A stretch of 64,000 nucleotides of DNA from Zobellia laminariae (GCF_009725995.1 NZ_RCNS01000003.1:620001-684000); one strand, 5' to 3'. Positions 25,906 to 34,935 are shown, counted from the stretch's first letter. Numbers and translations are program-made. The notes: a model not told the origin generated them from the letters alone.

Positions 25906-26286
25906 ATGAAATATAGAAGTATCCTAAAAATAGGGATGGTAACCATAGGGTTGGCATTATGTACCGCTTGTGGTGAGAAACATAAGAAAGATCAAGTTGA
26001 TCAAAACAAGATGGATCAAAAACACGATAACAAAAGGCCGTGCAAAGATGGCGAAGAACCTCCGCAAAGACCATCTACAAAAGAAATGTTTGCAGAGATG
26101 GATAGCGATAAGGATGGAAGATTATCTGAAAGCGAAGTAAAAGGTCCTTTACAACATGATTTTTCAAAAATAGACACCAACAACGATGGTTACATTGAAG
26201 AAGAAGAATTAACTAACGCACCTAAACCTAAAGGTCATCCACCACATGGAAAACCGCCCAGAGGTGATAATAAAACTGGGGAATAG
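25906..26286 (+). CDS. EF-hand lipoprotein, second triplet
   Basis: The 126-residue protein has a lipoprotein signal (ALCTACGE; Cys near 22), a charged linker (DQNKMDQKHDNK) and two EF-hand loops, DSDKDGRLSESE and DTNNDGYIEEEE. The tail is Pro/His/Gly-rich (GHPPHGKPPRGD). Compared with the first-triplet protein it has an extra 30-residue linker and tail. The His/Pro tail might bind metal. It opens the second copy of the triplet. Confidence 0.87.
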   Translation: MKYRSILKIGMVTIGLALCTACGEKHKKDQVDQNKMDQKHDNKRPCKDGEEPPQRPSTKEMFAEMDSDKDGRLSESEVKGPLQHDFSKIDTNNDGYIEEEELTNAPKPKGHPPHGKPPRGDNKTGE

Positions 26287-26297
26287 CACTTGCTTTA

Positions 26298-26317
26298 GCA
26301 GGGCTATATAGCCCTGC
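26298..26317. repeat. 20-bp perfect palindrome between EF-hand and YHYH genes
   Basis: The sequence GCAGGGCTA/TAGCCCTGC is continuous around a TA centre. It has no loop and no T-run, so it is an operator or mRNA hairpin rather than a clear terminator. Confidence 0.5.
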
Positions 26318-26390
26318 GCTGATTAACGTAAATACCTGATTTTCAAATGCCTTTACGGTGCTTGTCCGTAATAATTAATCAATTAAAAAA

Positions 26391-27389
26391 ATGATTATGT
26401 TCAAATTCAATTACATCTTTGGATTCTTGACTTTTATTTCTCTCAATTTTGGGTCTTGCAGTTCCGATGAGAGTACAGATGGTAGTACAGACGCTGAAAC
26501 TGAAACAGCTACGGATAGTGGCGATTATTTAATTACAGAAGCGGCTTTCAACGGTACTTCATTAGTCTCTTTTGAAACCGTTACCGCTACTTTAGAAGAT
26601 GGTTCTAGTGCAGAATGTTTTCAATTAACTTTCTCAAGTAACCCAGTAGAAAGTGGCCCGTTTTGCCCTGAAACCATTAATGATATTGGTGGTTTAGGGG
26701 TTTATGATGGAAATACAAATCCCGGTTTTCAAGTAATGAAAGCAGAATTGTTCAATGCTATGGAAGCAGATGGTTACGATATTGTAGATGACGAAGGCAA
26801 CATTAACACAGATGATTTTGCTTCAGGACCTGTAGATGGAGATTTAGCTTATTGTTTACAAGCTGCTCCTGATAATAATTTACAATTGACATTTCTGATT
26901 CCTACAACACCAAAATTGGCATCTTCAAATAATGATATAGATACAATTGAATTGGTTGGTGTTTCAATAGATGGTGCTCCTATTAACGGCGCTCCTCCTT
27001 CTGTTGCTAACCCAGGTAGAGAAAAAGCAGGTAATATTCCTTCTTTAGACCCTTGCGGTGGTCATCATGATCCAGCTGGCTACTACCACTGGCATTTTGT
27101 GGCCGAATCCATGAACCAGGTCTTGGAGGCCAATAATATAACGGACGTTTCCTGTACATTGGTGGAACAGGTTGTTGACACCAAATTAATAGGTTTTGCT
27201 AAAGATGGTTTTCCAATATATGCCTATGGGGTTGAACCAGACGATTTAGATGATTGTGGCGGAAGAACTGCAGCTACAACAGAATATCCAGATGGCACAT
27301 ATCATTATGTTGCCAGTAATACAGATGCTCCAAACGTTCCTAAATGTCTTAAAGGAGTAGCGGCAAGCAACAACTTTAGTTACCAATAA
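26391..27389 (+). CDS. YHYH-domain lipoprotein, second triplet
   Basis: The 332-residue lipoprotein has FGSCSSDEST at its lipobox (Cys near 23) and a Thr/Asp/Glu-rich linker. The motif region reads GGHHDPAGYYHWHF, then TKLIGFAKDGFPIYAYG, DDCGG and GTYHYVA, the YHYH family pattern in which the second motif keeps Y-H-Y. Six or more cysteines match those of the first-triplet paralogue (FCPE, YCLQ, CTLV, CLKG). A second ATG two codons in (26397) is an alternative start. It is 8 bp upstream of the exported partner gene. Confidence 0.88.
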   Translation: MIMFKFNYIFGFLTFISLNFGSCSSDESTDGSTDAETETATDSGDYLITEAAFNGTSLVSFETVTATLEDGSSAECFQLTFSSNPVESGPFCPETINDIGGLGVYDGNTNPGFQVMKAELFNAMEADGYDIVDDEGNINTDDFASGPVDGDLAYCLQAAPDNNLQLTFLIPTTPKLASSNNDIDTIELVGVSIDGAPINGAPPSVANPGREKAGNIPSLDPCGGHHDPAGYYHWHFVAESMNQVLEANNITDVSCTLVEQVVDTKLIGFAKDGFPIYAYGVEPDDLDDCGGRTAATTEYPDGTYHYVASNTDAPNVPKCLKGVAASNNFSYQ

Positions 27390-27397
27390 GAAAGGCT

Positions 27398-28006
27398 ATG
27401 AAAAAGACTTTAATTTTTTGCTTGCTCATGGTGTTGACCATAAAAATGGCGTATGCCCACAATCCATTGTCGGCTACCTACTATTTAGAGGTCAATCAAG
27501 AATTGGGAATATTGAATGTTAGTGTAAGTCAGGCTGGTTTTCAAGAGGCGCTGAACAAACATTATCCAGAAATTAATTTCGATAAATTGTCTGATGTTGA
27601 GTATAAGAAATTGGCGGTAGGTTATATAAAAGATAATTTCAATTTAATGGTAAACGGTAATCCAATCCAGCTTTTAAACGGCGGCCTGAAACTGGGAAGC
27701 CACCAAACGGATTTAAAATTTATAACCTCAGATTTACCTCATAAGTTCAACCACCTAGCTATTAAAATTGATGCATTCAAAGAGAACGACCACCATCAAA
27801 CGGTTTTTACATTGTCTTTGCATGGTGCATCGGACAAGATTATTTTAACCGAAAAAAATGATTCCGCTGCTTCTGTTGAGTTTAAAAACGATAAAATGAT
27901 AGCCAAGACAGAAGGCTTTGACACAAAATATTTATGGTTTTTTACAGCGATTCCAATTTTTATAGTGGGTAAAAAGTTATTCTCATCTCAGAAGGATAGC
28001 GCATAG
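27398..28006 (+). CDS. Exported, C-terminally anchored protein, second triplet
   Basis: The 202-residue protein has a signal peptide ending MAYAHN (mature N-terminal His, as in its paralogue at 25198) and an ectodomain rich in beta strands. A C-terminal helix (about 178-193, YLWFFTAIPIFIVG) is followed by a short Lys/Ser tail. The position after a YHYH gene and the shared His start and anchor show the pair arose by tandem duplication of the triplet. Function unknown; the exposed N-terminal His could act in metal binding. Transcription ends at the strong hairpin 28039-28080. Confidence 0.72.
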   Translation: MKKTLIFCLLMVLTIKMAYAHNPLSATYYLEVNQELGILNVSVSQAGFQEALNKHYPEINFDKLSDVEYKKLAVGYIKDNFNLMVNGNPIQLLNGGLKLGSHQTDLKFITSDLPHKFNHLAIKIDAFKENDHHQTVFTLSLHGASDKIILTEKNDSAASVEFKNDKMIAKTEGFDTKYLWFFTAIPIFIVGKKLFSSQKDSA

Positions 28007-28038
28007 GTAGCTATCCATTTCATTTTTAGTTCTTTTTC

Positions 28039-28080
28039 AAAAACAGCTATGCAATCTTAGATTGCATAGCTGTTTTTTTT
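28039..28080 (+). terminator. Terminator of the EF-hand/YHYH cluster
   Basis: A 15-bp stem (AAACAGCTATGCAAT / ATTGCATAGCTGTTT) has a 5-nt loop and runs into eight T. Confidence 0.92.
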
Positions 28081-28083
28081 ATA

Positions 28084-28126
28084 TGACCTATGTCATAGTC
28101 AGTATTATCTTACTATAATACCTTTA
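28084..28126 (+). promoter_or_regulatory. TGAC-N4-GTCA operator and -7 box of the usp/ArsC-like/GH15 unit
   Basis: ATGAC-CTAT-GTCAT is centred at 28089.5. TACCTTTA (5/6 of the -7 consensus) is at 28119-28126, exactly 29.5 bp on. This gives a leader of about 100 nt. Confidence 0.75.
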
Positions 28127-28233
28127 GTATCTAGTAAACAATCTAGTACCGTTTGCAAAAGAGGTCGTTAAAGCCTTGAATCTACTAATTAATAGTGGCC
28201 ATAAGATATTTTAGAACTGAATAATTCTGTGAA

Positions 28234-29043
28234 ATGAAAAAAATTATAATTCCTACCGATTTTTCAAAAAATGCACAAAGGGCTATTGATTATGCACTTC
28301 TTCTTTTTAAAAATGAGACTTGCACATTTTATATCATACACGCATATCATGATGCGCCTTCTGCCCCAGGGTCTAAAATGACCTTTCAAGAAGACCTAAA
28401 TAAACTTGTGAAAGAATTACAAGCTCAAAACACGACTTATAATCATCGTTTTGAGGGAATCTTAGAAACCGATTCAGTTTTTAGCTTAACAAAGCGCACT
28501 GTAATTAGCGAAAAAGCAGATTATATATTTGTTGGAACAAAAGGGTTGTCTGCCCTCCGTGAAGCTTTTGTGGGAACCAATACGCTACAACTCATTAGAG
28601 ATATTAATAATTGCCCAATAATTTCTGTACCCTCTGTCTATACCGTTAATAGTCTAAAGGAAATTGTTTTTGCAACCGATTTCAAACATACCTTCAAAAC
28701 CGAAGAGCTCACCCCTATTGTTCAACTAGCTTTAATCTGTAATGCCGATTTGAACATAGCTCACATTAAAACCGAAGAAACTTTGAGCGATGAACAGAAA
28801 ATAAACAAAGAAATATTGAGAAGCGGACTCAAAGGAGTAAAAGGTCATTTTTTTGAAATAGATCTACAAGATACTGTAGCCAATACTCTGGTTCAAATAA
28901 AAAAAACAAACCAAAATATAGGTATGCTAGCCATTTTAAAGACAAAACATGGCTTTTTTGAAAGCTTAACACGTGAGAACATCGTAAAAAGTATCGCTTT
29001 TAAAACGGAAATACCCTTTATGGTACTACCACAAACTGAATAA
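28234..29043 (+). CDS. Tandem universal stress protein (UspA family)
   Basis: The 269-residue protein has two UspA folds. The first (about 1-137) opens KKIIIPTDFSKNAQRAIDYA and carries VGTKGLSALREAFVGTN, with a partly degenerate nucleotide loop. The second (about 145-269) begins EIVFATDFKHTF and ends PFMVLPQTE. The ATP-binding G-2x-G-9x-G(S/T) pattern is incomplete in the second half. It is the first gene of a unit that continues to the ArsC-like and GH15 genes. A second Usp (61214-61999) has the same kind of operator. Usp proteins typically rise in anoxia or growth arrest. Confidence 0.9.
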   Translation: MKKIIIPTDFSKNAQRAIDYALLLFKNETCTFYIIHAYHDAPSAPGSKMTFQEDLNKLVKELQAQNTTYNHRFEGILETDSVFSLTKRTVISEKADYIFVGTKGLSALREAFVGTNTLQLIRDINNCPIISVPSVYTVNSLKEIVFATDFKHTFKTEELTPIVQLALICNADLNIAHIKTEETLSDEQKINKEILRSGLKGVKGHFFEIDLQDTVANTLVQIKKTNQNIGMLAILKTKHGFFESLTRENIVKSIAFKTEIPFMVLPQTE

Positions 29044-29101
29044 AAACAAATTATTTGGAGGAGAACAAAACACAAAATAAATAGGTCTTGAAATTTAGAT
29101 T

Positions 29102-29467
29102 ATGGGGGATATAGCTACATCAAGCAAACAGATTACGTTTTACTATAGCTCAAAATCATTACGGGCAAAACAAGCCCTGGCCTATGCCAAAGCAGAAGGA
29201 TTACCTGTAGAAGAAATTGATCTCCTCAAAAATAAACTCACTGGAACACAAATCTTAGAACTAGCGGAACGACTACAATTAGAAGTGGCGGACTTAGTTA
29301 ACAAGGAGATTCCAGCCTATAAAAAACACTTTAAACAGTATAGTTTATCTACAGATGATTGGATAAAAATGATACGGTACAATCCTGAAATCATAAAACA
29401 ACCCATTGCCCTACGTGGCAACAAGACCATCTTGGTCAAAAACCCTATAGATATAACTAAACTATAA
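29102..29467 (+). CDS. ArsC/Spx-fold protein lacking the catalytic cysteine
   Basis: The 121-residue protein has the arsenate-reductase thioredoxin-like fold: beta-1 TFYYSSKSLRAKQALAYAK, then EEIDLLKNKLTGTQILELAERL, and the C-terminal I-x-Q-P-I-A-L-R-G-N-K-T-I-L (cis-Pro strand). Where ArsC and Spx carry C-x5 or CxxC, this protein has S-S-K-S, and it contains no cysteine anywhere. It therefore cannot be an arsenate reductase and may have become a regulatory or adaptor protein. It sits between the Usp and glucoamylase genes and is likely cotranscribed with them. Confidence 0.8.
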   Translation: MGDIATSSKQITFYYSSKSLRAKQALAYAKAEGLPVEEIDLLKNKLTGTQILELAERLQLEVADLVNKEIPAYKKHFKQYSLSTDDWIKMIRYNPEIIKQPIALRGNKTILVKNPIDITKL

Positions 29468-29581
29468 TTCCTACTGCATATAACATGTACAAGTAAATAG
29501 AACGGTATTCGCATATGATGAAATGGAAAATGTACAAATGAAGCAGGAAAAACTGAATATCAATTTATTACAACTTAAAAT

Positions 29582-31954
29582 ATGTCTCAGCAATCAGAGG
29601 CGCCCGGCGCACCAGGAATGGAGGCTAGATGGACTTCTAGTACAAAAACAGGAATAGGCAAAGCCTTAAATTCTGCATCAGATGTTACTTTTACCCTTAG
29701 TCACGGTATTCTTAACGAAGCTTATTACCCACGAGAAGATATTGCTTGCATACGTGATATGGGCTTTGTTGTTACTGATGGCCATGAGTTTTTTTCAGAA
29801 GAAAAAAGAGATACGGAACACTTTATAGAAACACTTAAAGATGGTATTCCTGCGTATCGTATGGTAAATACGGACAAGTTCAAAAAATTTCAGATTACCA
29901 AAGAAGTCATCGTTGACCCATTTAGAAATACTATCCTACAACATATAATTTTTGACCAAAAAGACCCTAAAATTCCTTTACGACTATTTGCTTTACTCGC
30001 CCCGCATCTAAACAATGAGGGCGGCCACAACAAAGGGTGGGTTGGCGACTATAAAGGTGTTGAAATGTTATTTGCCAAGAACGGAGATATTGCATTGGCT
30101 ATGGCCTGTTCTTCAAAATGGCTGAAACGTTCCGTAGGATATGTAGGCACATCTGACGGTTGGAGAGATATTCGCCAACACGGAAAATTAGAATGGGCAT
30201 ATGATATTGCCTCAAACGGCAATGTTGCACTTACCGGAGAAATAGACCTGACCGAAAAAGATTTTGTTTTGGCTATAAGCTTTGGAAGAACCTATTTAGA
30301 AGCTGCTAATCATGCAAGGGCAAGTATTTTAAACGGTTTTGAAACCGCAAAAAGAAAATATATGCAAGAGTGGCAAACTTGGCAAGATACCTTACCAAAT
30401 ATACCTGCCTCGAATTTTAAAATGAGTGCTGCCATGTTACGTATGCACGAAGCCAAAAATTTTCCTGGGGGTATTATTGCCAGTCTTTCCATCCCCTGGG
30501 GAGGCACAAAAGGAGACTCGGACAAAAGCGGATATCATGTAGTTTGGCCAAGAGATTTGGTAGAAACAGCAGGCGGATTCAATGCGCTAGAAACAAAAGC
30601 AGATGTATCCCGTATTGTAAACTATTTGATGTCTACCCAAAATGAAGACGGCAGTTGGCCACAGAATATGTGGCTACAAGGAGAACCCAATTGGGATGGT
30701 CTGCAAATGGACCAAATTGCCCTACCAATTTTGGAAATACTAAAAGGCTACTTACGGAACACAATGGGTATACCCCGAATGAAAAGATATTGGCCATTGG
30801 CAAAAAAAGCTATTACTTTTCTTTTAAAAAATGGGCCGTATACCAGTCAAGACCGTTGGGAAGAAGAAGATGGTTTTTCTCCCTTTACGATGGCAACAGA
30901 AATTGCTGCTTTGTTAGCTGGAGCCGAGCTTGCAGAAATAAATGACGAAAAAGATTTTGCCATCTATTGCCGCGAAACCGCAGATAGTTGGAACGATACT
31001 ATAGAATACCGCACCTATGTTACAGGTACTCCCCTAGCCAAAAAACACGGTGTAGATGGGTATTACATTCGTATAAATCCATTTTCAGATATTCCCGCAA
31101 CGGAATTGGGTGACCGAACCATTAAACTCAAAAATCACAATGCTGATCATGGAAAAACAAAACTAAGCGAACTGATCAGTGTAGACGCCTTGGCGCTAGT
31201 CAGGTTTGGTCTTCGGGCAGCCGATGACCCCAAAATACTGAATACTTTAAAAGTCATAGATGCTGAATTAAAGGTTAAAACTCCTAATGGAGATTGCTGG
31301 TACCGTTATACCAATGATGGTTATGGCGAGCAAGAAAACGGAGACCCTTATGATGGCACAGGAAAAGGTCGTGCATGGCCGTTATTAACAGGAGAAAGAG
31401 GTCATTATGAAATAGCGGCGGGTAATATAGAAGAGGCTATTAAGCATTTAAAAGCTATGGAAGCTTTTGCTAACAATGGTTTGTTACCCGAACAGATATG
31501 GGACAAAGCAGATATTCCCGAAAAAGGATTATTCTGTGGCGAACATACAGGTTCTGCAATGCCATTAACTTGGGCACATGCAGAGTATATTAAACTCTGT
31601 ATTTCTATACAGCACAGGAATATTTTTGACATGCCAAGCCAAACTTTTGAACGTTATCTGAGAAAGAAAAAGAAATCAGATCATAAAATATGGCGTTTTG
31701 ATAATGGAACCAGAATACTGCCTAGAGGAAAAATATTACGAATAGAGACCTTAACGGAATGTACGGTTCATTGGACAGATGATGATTGGAAAAGTACGTT
31801 TATTACAGAATCCGAAAATATGAAATTCGGCATTTTTGTAACCAATATTATACCCACAACACCCCAGTCCACTGTATTGCAATTTACATTTCATTGGAAA
31901 GAAGCAGACAAGTGGGAACAGAGAAATTATTCTGTAAGTATAGCTAATGAATAA
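29582..31954 (+). CDS. GH15 glucoamylase / glucan 1,4-alpha-glucosidase
   Basis: The 790-residue protein has no signal peptide, so it is probably cytoplasmic and acts on stored or imported alpha-glucan. The N-terminal beta-sandwich (about 1-270) precedes an (alpha/alpha)6 barrel (about 285-680) with WPRDLVETAGGF (about 321), an acidic EEEDGFSPFT segment carrying the probable general acid, and LLPEQIWD with E637 as general base. A C-terminal beta domain follows. It releases glucose, which the downstream glucokinase (59552) could feed into the glycolytic operon under the same type of operator. Spacing of 114 bp from the ArsC-like gene leaves open a separate promoter. Confidence 0.9.
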   Translation: MSQQSEAPGAPGMEARWTSSTKTGIGKALNSASDVTFTLSHGILNEAYYPREDIACIRDMGFVVTDGHEFFSEEKRDTEHFIETLKDGIPAYRMVNTDKFKKFQITKEVIVDPFRNTILQHIIFDQKDPKIPLRLFALLAPHLNNEGGHNKGWVGDYKGVEMLFAKNGDIALAMACSSKWLKRSVGYVGTSDGWRDIRQHGKLEWAYDIASNGNVALTGEIDLTEKDFVLAISFGRTYLEAANHARASILNGFETAKRKYMQEWQTWQDTLPNIPASNFKMSAAMLRMHEAKNFPGGIIASLSIPWGGTKGDSDKSGYHVVWPRDLVETAGGFNALETKADVSRIVNYLMSTQNEDGSWPQNMWLQGEPNWDGLQMDQIALPILEILKGYLRNTMGIPRMKRYWPLAKKAITFLLKNGPYTSQDRWEEEDGFSPFTMATEIAALLAGAELAEINDEKDFAIYCRETADSWNDTIEYRTYVTGTPLAKKHGVDGYYIRINPFSDIPATELGDRTIKLKNHNADHGKTKLSELISVDALALVRFGLRAADDPKILNTLKVIDAELKVKTPNGDCWYRYTNDGYGEQENGDPYDGTGKGRAWPLLTGERGHYEIAAGNIEEAIKHLKAMEAFANNGLLPEQIWDKADIPEKGLFCGEHTGSAMPLTWAHAEYIKLCISIQHRNIFDMPSQTFERYLRKKKKSDHKIWRFDNGTRILPRGKILRIETLTECTVHWTDDDWKSTFITESENMKFGIFVTNIIPTTPQSTVLQFTFHWKEADKWEQRNYSVSIANE

Positions 31955-32013
31955 TGCTTGATTAGTGATTGAGAAACTCAACTAGTAGTAAAATTATAAG
32001 AGTACTCTTAACT

Positions 32014-32046
32014 AAAAAGTAGACATGCAGATGTCTACTTTTTTTT
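32014..32046 (+). terminator. Terminator of the GH15 gene
   Basis: A 10-bp stem (AAGTAGACAT / ATGTCTACTT) around GCAG is followed by a run of T to 32046. Confidence 0.9.
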
Positions 32047-32065
32047 GTTCTATATCTTAAAGATT

Positions 32066-32112
32066 GAAAAAAAAACAGGCGATAGAAAGTGATATTCACC
32101 TCTGCTGCCTGT
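32066..32112 (-). terminator. Terminator of the PepSY-like gene
   Basis: On the minus strand ACAGGC pairs with GCCTGT, enclosing an inner GGTGA-ATAT-CACTT hairpin, and nine T follow. Confidence 0.7.
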
Positions 32113-32177
32113 CTTCCAATTACCAACCAACTCTAATCATACCAGTGTCTTAAAAAGCCAATGGTGTTTTTCTTGTA

Positions 32178-32711
32178 CTAGGCTTTTTTATGATTATTTA
32201 AAATTTTGCCTTTTGCATTCGTATGTACATGTATTTTTTTACCGTGATTTTCTAGGACAATTCTATAACGTTTTTTTGCTTTCCCATTTCCCAATTGAAC
32301 CATATCGTAAGAATCTTTTTTAAATTTCCATTCAGGATATTCTTTTGCAATAGATTTACTTACTGCATAAGGTAGTGCCACATTTTTAAAATGCTCTGTG
32401 GTTTTAACAAGGTTACCGTCTCTGTCATAAGTAGCCGTAAGTTCTTTTCCTTTTTCTTTCATTACTATTTGAAAGGTATCATAATCTGCATTAGAATCTA
32501 TATTTGGGTTGATGTAAACATCTCCCTCTACATATTCTACGGGTATTGCATTGTACTCCACAATTGAGAAATCCGGAAAATCTTCTTCCACAGCGGTTAC
32601 TACTAGTTCTGGTACTTCTTCTACTTCCAATTTGGCTCTAAAGAGCATGTCCTGTGCATTAGATTGAAAAGCCAATCCCATTAAAACTGCACTTAATACT
32701 ACTGTTTTCAT
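32178..32711 (-). CDS. Exported PepSY-like protein
   Basis: The 177-residue protein has a signal peptide (1-19, ending QSNAQD) and two PepSY-like repeats (about 25-105 and 110-175). Each has an alpha helix with P-x-x-V/A-x-x-x-I/V-x-x-x-FP/YP (VEEDFPDF, IAKEYPEW) followed by three strands ending in a DRDGNLV or NAKGKIL turn. PepSY-like proteins are periplasmic and inhibitor- or stress-related. It lies 46 bp after the glycine-zipper stress gene and is probably transcribed from the same TGAC-N4-ATCA promoter. Confidence 0.78.
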   Translation of the reverse strand: MKTVVLSAVLMGLAFQSNAQDMLFRAKLEVEEVPELVVTAVEEDFPDFSIVEYNAIPVEYVEGDVYINPNIDSNADYDTFQIVMKEKGKELTATYDRDGNLVKTTEHFKNVALPYAVSKSIAKEYPEWKFKKDSYDMVQLGNGKAKKRYRIVLENHGKKIHVHTNAKGKILNNHKKA

Positions 32712-32757
32712 TTTCTTATAATTTAATATGAATTTCAGTTAAAATTATTTTTGATAC

Positions 32758-33282
32758 TTATACAGATACCGCTTCTTCTGAATGGTTATCTACTTTAGTA
32801 GCGGAATCTGACATTATTTTTTTTGCTTTTTCCAGTTCTTCAGGGGTGCCGTTAGCAATTACTAGAAACTTATCTGCTTTAAGAGCAGTCTCATATTGTA
32901 ATACGCTGTCTTTTGGAATTCCAATTCCAAAAAGAGCACCTCCAAGGGCAGATAATCCCCCAACAACTACAGCTCCTTCAAGAGCACCTACTAAAGATGA
33001 TATTATAGGACCTGCCAACATAACCGGTCCAACACCTGGTATTAAGAAAAAACCGGCGCCAAAAACAAGTCCCCAGATACCGCCCCAGAAAGCACCTGCC
33101 GTTCCCCAGTTCTTCATTCTATCACCGGTGTTATAAAACCCGATAACTTTATCTTCCTCGTGATAATCTTTACCTACAATAGAAAGTTTTTTCATATCAA
33201 AGCCAGACTCCTGTAGTTCTTTGACCACTTTTTCGGCTTTTTGATGCGATTCGCATATAGCGACTGTTACTCCATTTTTCAT
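32758..33282 (-). CDS. General-stress-protein-like glycine-zipper membrane protein
   Basis: The 174-residue protein has an N-terminal YflT/GSP17M-like alpha-beta domain (about 1-50: VAICESHQKAEKVVKELQESG, then KKLSIVGKDYHEEDKVIG). Two Gly/Ala-rich hydrophobic segments follow (about 62-120, GGIWGLVFGAGFFLIPGVG and LEGAVVVGGLSALGG) that could insert as a zipper, and a short alpha-beta end. Related proteins are induced by general stress. It is first in the unit with the PepSY-like gene, under a dyad plus a perfect -7 box. Confidence 0.82.
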   Translation of the reverse strand: MKNGVTVAICESHQKAEKVVKELQESGFDMKKLSIVGKDYHEEDKVIGFYNTGDRMKNWGTAGAFWGGIWGLVFGAGFFLIPGVGPVMLAGPIISSLVGALEGAVVVGGLSALGGALFGIGIPKDSVLQYETALKADKFLVIANGTPEELEKAKKIMSDSATKVDNHSEEAVSV

Positions 33283-33338
33283 ATGATTCTTATTTAATTA
33301 TTAATTAAACTTCAAATTCTTATCATCTTTTGATAGGT

Positions 33339-33381
33339 CAAAATTATCTTGATTGATAAGCGATAAGAATGACCTAAATCA
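33339..33381 (-). promoter_or_regulatory. TGAC-N4-ATCA operator and -7 box of the stress-protein unit
   Basis: TGAC-CTAA-ATCA is at 33370-33381 (centre 33375.5). On the minus strand TAATTTTG (6/6) is at 33346-33339, 29.5 bp from the centre. Confidence 0.8.
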
Positions 33382-33486
33382 GTTCACCCTAGTTTTAGAC
33401 TTTTTTTAACAAAGCAGTAATTTGTTTCTAAGATTGATAAGCGTCTTATAAACAACATATCATCTAGAAATGTAGCATTGCAATTT

Positions 33487-34818
33487 CTATGAGGAGGGCT
33501 CTTCCTTATTTAAAACACGTTTAAGTAATATGGAATAAATAGGTGCATTACCCAACATTGTTGTACATACAGAAGCCGTAACCGCAGTGAAAATTAACGG
33601 TAATATCAACTCATAATTTGCCGTCATTTCTACGGAAAGCGCCAAACCCGTAAGTGGTGCCCTGATAGTTGAGGCAAAGATGCCTGCCATACCGGCAACG
33701 CCAAAAATAGCTGGATCAGAAACAAGGTCTGGAAAAAAATGTTGTGCCACACCGCCAAAGAGCATCCCTAGAATAACCCCTAAAGTTATTAAAGGAGTAA
33801 AAATACCTCCTGGTACTCCTGAGCCATAACTAAGAACAGAAAGAATAAAACGGACAATAAACAGCGCTAGAAGAAAGGTTAACGTAAAAGAACTATTATA
33901 TACATGTGAAATAGTAGTGTAACCCGCTCCAATCATATCTTCTGAATAGAATCCTACTACAGTAATTATAAACGCCATACAGAGCGCAATGATGACATAA
34001 CTTACTTTCAGTTTTTTAAATAAATCCAAAGCGCCAATCAATAATTTGTTAAACATAATACCGATTACGCTAAGCACTAGCCCCAACAAGACAAACAACC
34101 ATATGCCAGATAATTCTTCAAAAGTAAAAATGGTGGTTTTAAGGACAGGTCCACTCCCAACCAATAACCGTACTACCATATCTGCAGAACCGGCACCTAT
34201 CATAAGTGCAGCTAGTGAATAAAAATTAAACTTAAAATGGCCGTTCATCTCTTCAATAACAAAAACAATTCCTGAGAACGGAGCATTAAAAGCACTTGCC
34301 AAACCTGATGCCGCACCCGCGCTAATTAATGGATTATCCTCTTCTGAAGATTGCTTAAAAACGTCTTCTGCCATCTTGCCCACGTTAGCACCTATCTGTA
34401 CTGTTGGCCCTTCACGACCTAACAGCAAGCCACTACTTAATGAAAATATAGAAGCGATGAATTTAATGGGTAAAACCCTGCGCCATCTCACCGGTCTTAA
34501 ACCATCTAGAGCACCTTCAATTTCCTGAATACCACTACCAGCAGTTTCAGGAGCGTATTTTTTGACCAAGAATATTGAAAACCAAATACCAAAAAAAGTA
34601 AAAAGCATAGGCCAGAGCCAATCTTGCCAAGCCTGACCCATCTCACCTATTTGAAAAGTTGTTCTAAGCATAGCTAAACGAGCAAGCACGAGCCTAAAAG
34701 CAGAACTCAATAGACCTGTAACCAAACCCACCAAAAGTGCATTAAACAAAAGTCTATAATTACTGACATCTAGATCTACGAACCTATATCGTGCCCGGGT
34801 TATTTTTCTATTGTTCAT
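33487..34818 (-). CDS. ClC-family chloride channel/transporter
   Basis: The 443-residue protein has about 16 helices and the three anion-selectivity segments: GSGIQEIEG (about 94-102), GREGPTVQIG with the gating E136, and GVPGGIFTPL. E189/E190 in FVIEEM match the internal proton Glu of exchangers, so it is more likely a Cl-/H+ antiporter than a channel. No C-terminal CBS domains are present. It is transcribed away from the MlaE operon; each promoter has its own dyad, with centres 47 bp apart. Bacterial ClC exchangers help in acid stress, which would suit a fermenting cell. Confidence 0.93.
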   Translation of the reverse strand: MNNRKITRARYRFVDLDVSNYRLLFNALLVGLVTGLLSSAFRLVLARLAMLRTTFQIGEMGQAWQDWLWPMLFTFFGIWFSIFLVKKYAPETAGSGIQEIEGALDGLRPVRWRRVLPIKFIASIFSLSSGLLLGREGPTVQIGANVGKMAEDVFKQSSEEDNPLISAGAASGLASAFNAPFSGIVFVIEEMNGHFKFNFYSLAALMIGAGSADMVVRLLVGSGPVLKTTIFTFEELSGIWLFVLLGLVLSVIGIMFNKLLIGALDLFKKLKVSYVIIALCMAFIITVVGFYSEDMIGAGYTTISHVYNSSFTLTFLLALFIVRFILSVLSYGSGVPGGIFTPLITLGVILGMLFGGVAQHFFPDLVSDPAIFGVAGMAGIFASTIRAPLTGLALSVEMTANYELILPLIFTAVTASVCTTMLGNAPIYSILLKRVLNKEEPSS

Positions 34819-34857
34819 GGCTGTGCTTAAACTATATCCAAATTGAATATCGATTCA

Positions 34858-34900
34858 CAAAATTAAACCGAGTATACTGCATCAAGAATGACCCAGATCA
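34858..34900 (-). promoter_or_regulatory. TGAC-N4-ATCA operator and -7 box of the ClC gene
   Basis: TGAC-CCAG-ATCA is at 34889-34900 (centre 34894.5). The minus-strand TAATTTTG (6/6) is at 34865-34858, 29.5 bp away. Confidence 0.8.
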
Positions 34901-34935
34901 GTTGTTAAAAACAATACTCATTTATTTTTTAGATA

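Noticed and set aside
29102..29467. Arsenate reductase
   Set aside because: The fold matches, but the protein has no cysteine, so the activity is not possible by the known mechanism.
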